From: Entoloma clypeatum
Lineage: Eukaryota; Basidiomycota; Agaricomycetes; Agaricales; Entolomataceae
Length of the DNA stretch: 64,000 bases
Reading direction: 5' to 3'
Assembly: GCA_963565915.1 (NCBI GenBank)
Contig: OY751492.1
Location: 2,604,001 to 2,668,000 of the forward strand
Below, one piece after another: positions 62,916 through 64,000 of this stretch. The notes under the pieces were generated by a model. That model did not search any database. It had not been told where the DNA came from and saw only the letters and a program-made list of their open reading frames with translations. Numbering within the stretch: position 1 is the first letter of the stretch; each line of letters starts with the position of its first letter. The translations under genes and the position numbers were made by a program.

Positions 62916-63946
62916 ATGAAGAAAAAAATGACGACAACTCCTGAGACAGTTTCAGCCACAGGATATAGCCTCAACACTTCACAACAAGTGCCGACAACTC
63001 TGATGCCTGACAACATAGCAGACCAACATCAACAACTCTTAAAAGCCCCTGAATATGTCGCTTCTCCAATGTTCGCAGGCCACGTTGATTGGAGACGCGA
63101 AGGCGCAGCTAACATTCTAGTGAACAAAGAATGTGGCAAAAATCATCCAAGCCGAAAACCTGCCCTCTGCGTCATGGTTGGAGAAGTATCTGAAGAAAAA
63201 CTCTTCGTAGGATCTAATGGGAACTATTATCCATCTTTTGGACCGTTGGCTGCTGCGAAATTTCAACTCACTCTGGAGTCACCTCTCAACACCGATTTCG
63301 GACCTGATTTCATGCCAGCCGTCCAAAATATTAAAACTGTCCAAGCCACCAAAACAAAAAGAGGATGAAGCCAATACTTCGTTATCGCAGATGGCGAAGA
63401 TCCACGGTTGCGTTTTTCAGCACCAGTCTTCGAATTACGTGTGAGTACACTCTGAAAGATTACACAAAAGAATCACAATTTTAATCTTATCTTGAAAGGA
63501 CAAACCTATCATGCCAGAGGGTATGTTTTCACGAAAAAGACATTTGCTCCTCATTGATAGCTAATCCAAAGATTCAGAAAAAACCGATGAAGAGACAAAC
63601 AACTGGCCGATATCTCAAAATGCAGAAGGCACTCTCGAAGAAATCAAACTTACCCATAAAGTTCCAATCCCAGTTTACGATGTTGACAAAAACTATGTGT
63701 CCCCTACACATGTCCCGAACAAGATTTGGGGTGCCCTCATCGAAATCTACTTTCATCTCAGACACTATTTCATCAACCCAAAAGACAAACCTGAAGAAAG
63801 TTTCAACTCATTCTCAGCCATAATTCAACAAATCATCATACTTCAAGCTCCACACCCCAAACTTCCAAGCCCCTTTCAAATCAATATTCGGGGAGGCCCC
63901 CACCATTTAACAACCAGGATTGAACCAGGACATCAGCAAGAAAGGT
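62916..63946 (+). pseudogene. Unidentified gene diverging from the Helitron, runs off the window
   Basis: Not recognised. Exon 1 from MKKKMTTTPETVSATGYSLN through YVASPMFAGHVDWRREGAAN, CGKNHPSRKPALCVMVGEVS and FGPLAAAKFQLTLESPLNTD. A TGA at 63366-63368 (KRG-stop-SQYFVIADG) comes before a donor at about 63439 (ELR|GTGAGT). A small exon (DKPIMPE) and another from about 63578 follow: KTDEETNNWPISQNAEGTLE, VPNKIWGALIEIYFHLRHYF, SFSAIIQQIIIL. A further donor (GTGAGG, about 63947) shows it continues past 64000. It starts about 80 bp from the Helitron ORF, head to head, so they may share a promoter. One nonsense codon makes its status uncertain. Confidence 0.5.
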
Positions 63947-64000
63947 GAGGAGAATGTGAATCTGACTCATCCAAAACCGCATCAAGCCCTTCTACATTCA

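Noticed and set aside
1..64000. CRISPR array or bacterial operon structure
   Set aside because: Spliceosomal introns, fungal gene families and eukaryotic retroelements exclude a prokaryotic source; tandem arrays here are minisatellites without unique spacers.

Overview
The window looks like nuclear DNA of a filamentous basidiomycete, most likely an Agaricomycete. The host genes have many short introns (about 50-65 bp, GT..AG), and the protein set is fungal (HRP1/NAB4-type RNA-binding protein, YPP1, SWA2/auxilin, VHS-GAT protein). The surrounding DNA is filled with chromoviral Ty3/gypsy, Ty1/copia, Helitron, Tc1 and hAT-type elements. I cannot name the species from the sequence.

Layout. 1-14.9 kb is AT-rich repeat DNA with no intact gene that I can support. 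It holds hAT-like MITEs with exact or near-exact 8-bp target duplications, non-autonomous elements carrying expanded CATGCCCAATGG-type minisatellites, a Tc1-like element with one stop in its transposase, and two gypsy solo LTRs with perfect 5-bp duplications. 14.97-27.1 kb is a compact GC-richer island of five genes: VHS-GAT protein, HRP1-like, YPP1-like, a small Gly/Tyr/His-rich protein on the minus strand, and an SWA2-like auxilin. Three of the five belong to membrane trafficking or plasma-membrane phosphoinositide biology. 28.3-34.4 kb is a gypsy chromovirus (minus strand, two 434-bp LTRs) butting against the truncated 3' half of another gypsy family (34.4-36.6 kb). 37-39.2 kb has a 900-bp fold-back element and the 5' exons of an unidentified multi-exon gene. 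39.2-43.8 kb is a copia element bounded by the LTRs of a different, miniature retrotransposon. 45.4-48 kb is a tandem pair of paralogous unidentified genes, the second split by a solo LTR. 49.5-62.8 kb is a decayed Helitron (minus strand) that has received a miniature LTR and a full 7.3-kb gypsy element. A partial unidentified gene diverges from it at the right edge.

Most interesting. (1) Two gypsy elements of different LTR sequence carry, between pol and the 3' LTR, an antisense, intron-containing gene for a coiled-coil/acidic protein whose six cysteines fit the fungal Zn2Cys6 spacing; the intron separates the two half-clusters. (2) A 247-bp LTR family contains a complete tRNA cloverleaf plus a T4 Pol III terminator. 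It bounds a 4.6-kb unit that best fits one-step mobilisation of a copia element nested in a miniature LTR element, because the outer target duplications match (GTTAA). (3) Both larger gypsy elements show a Tf1-like self-priming signature: 10-11 nt after the 5' LTR are complementary to an LTR motif lying exactly 33 bp downstream of a TATA box. (4) Stops inside element ORFs are repeatedly TGA where relatives have Arg, which suggests CpG decay.

No tool was run. Exon joins, protein families and repeat comparisons were made by eye.
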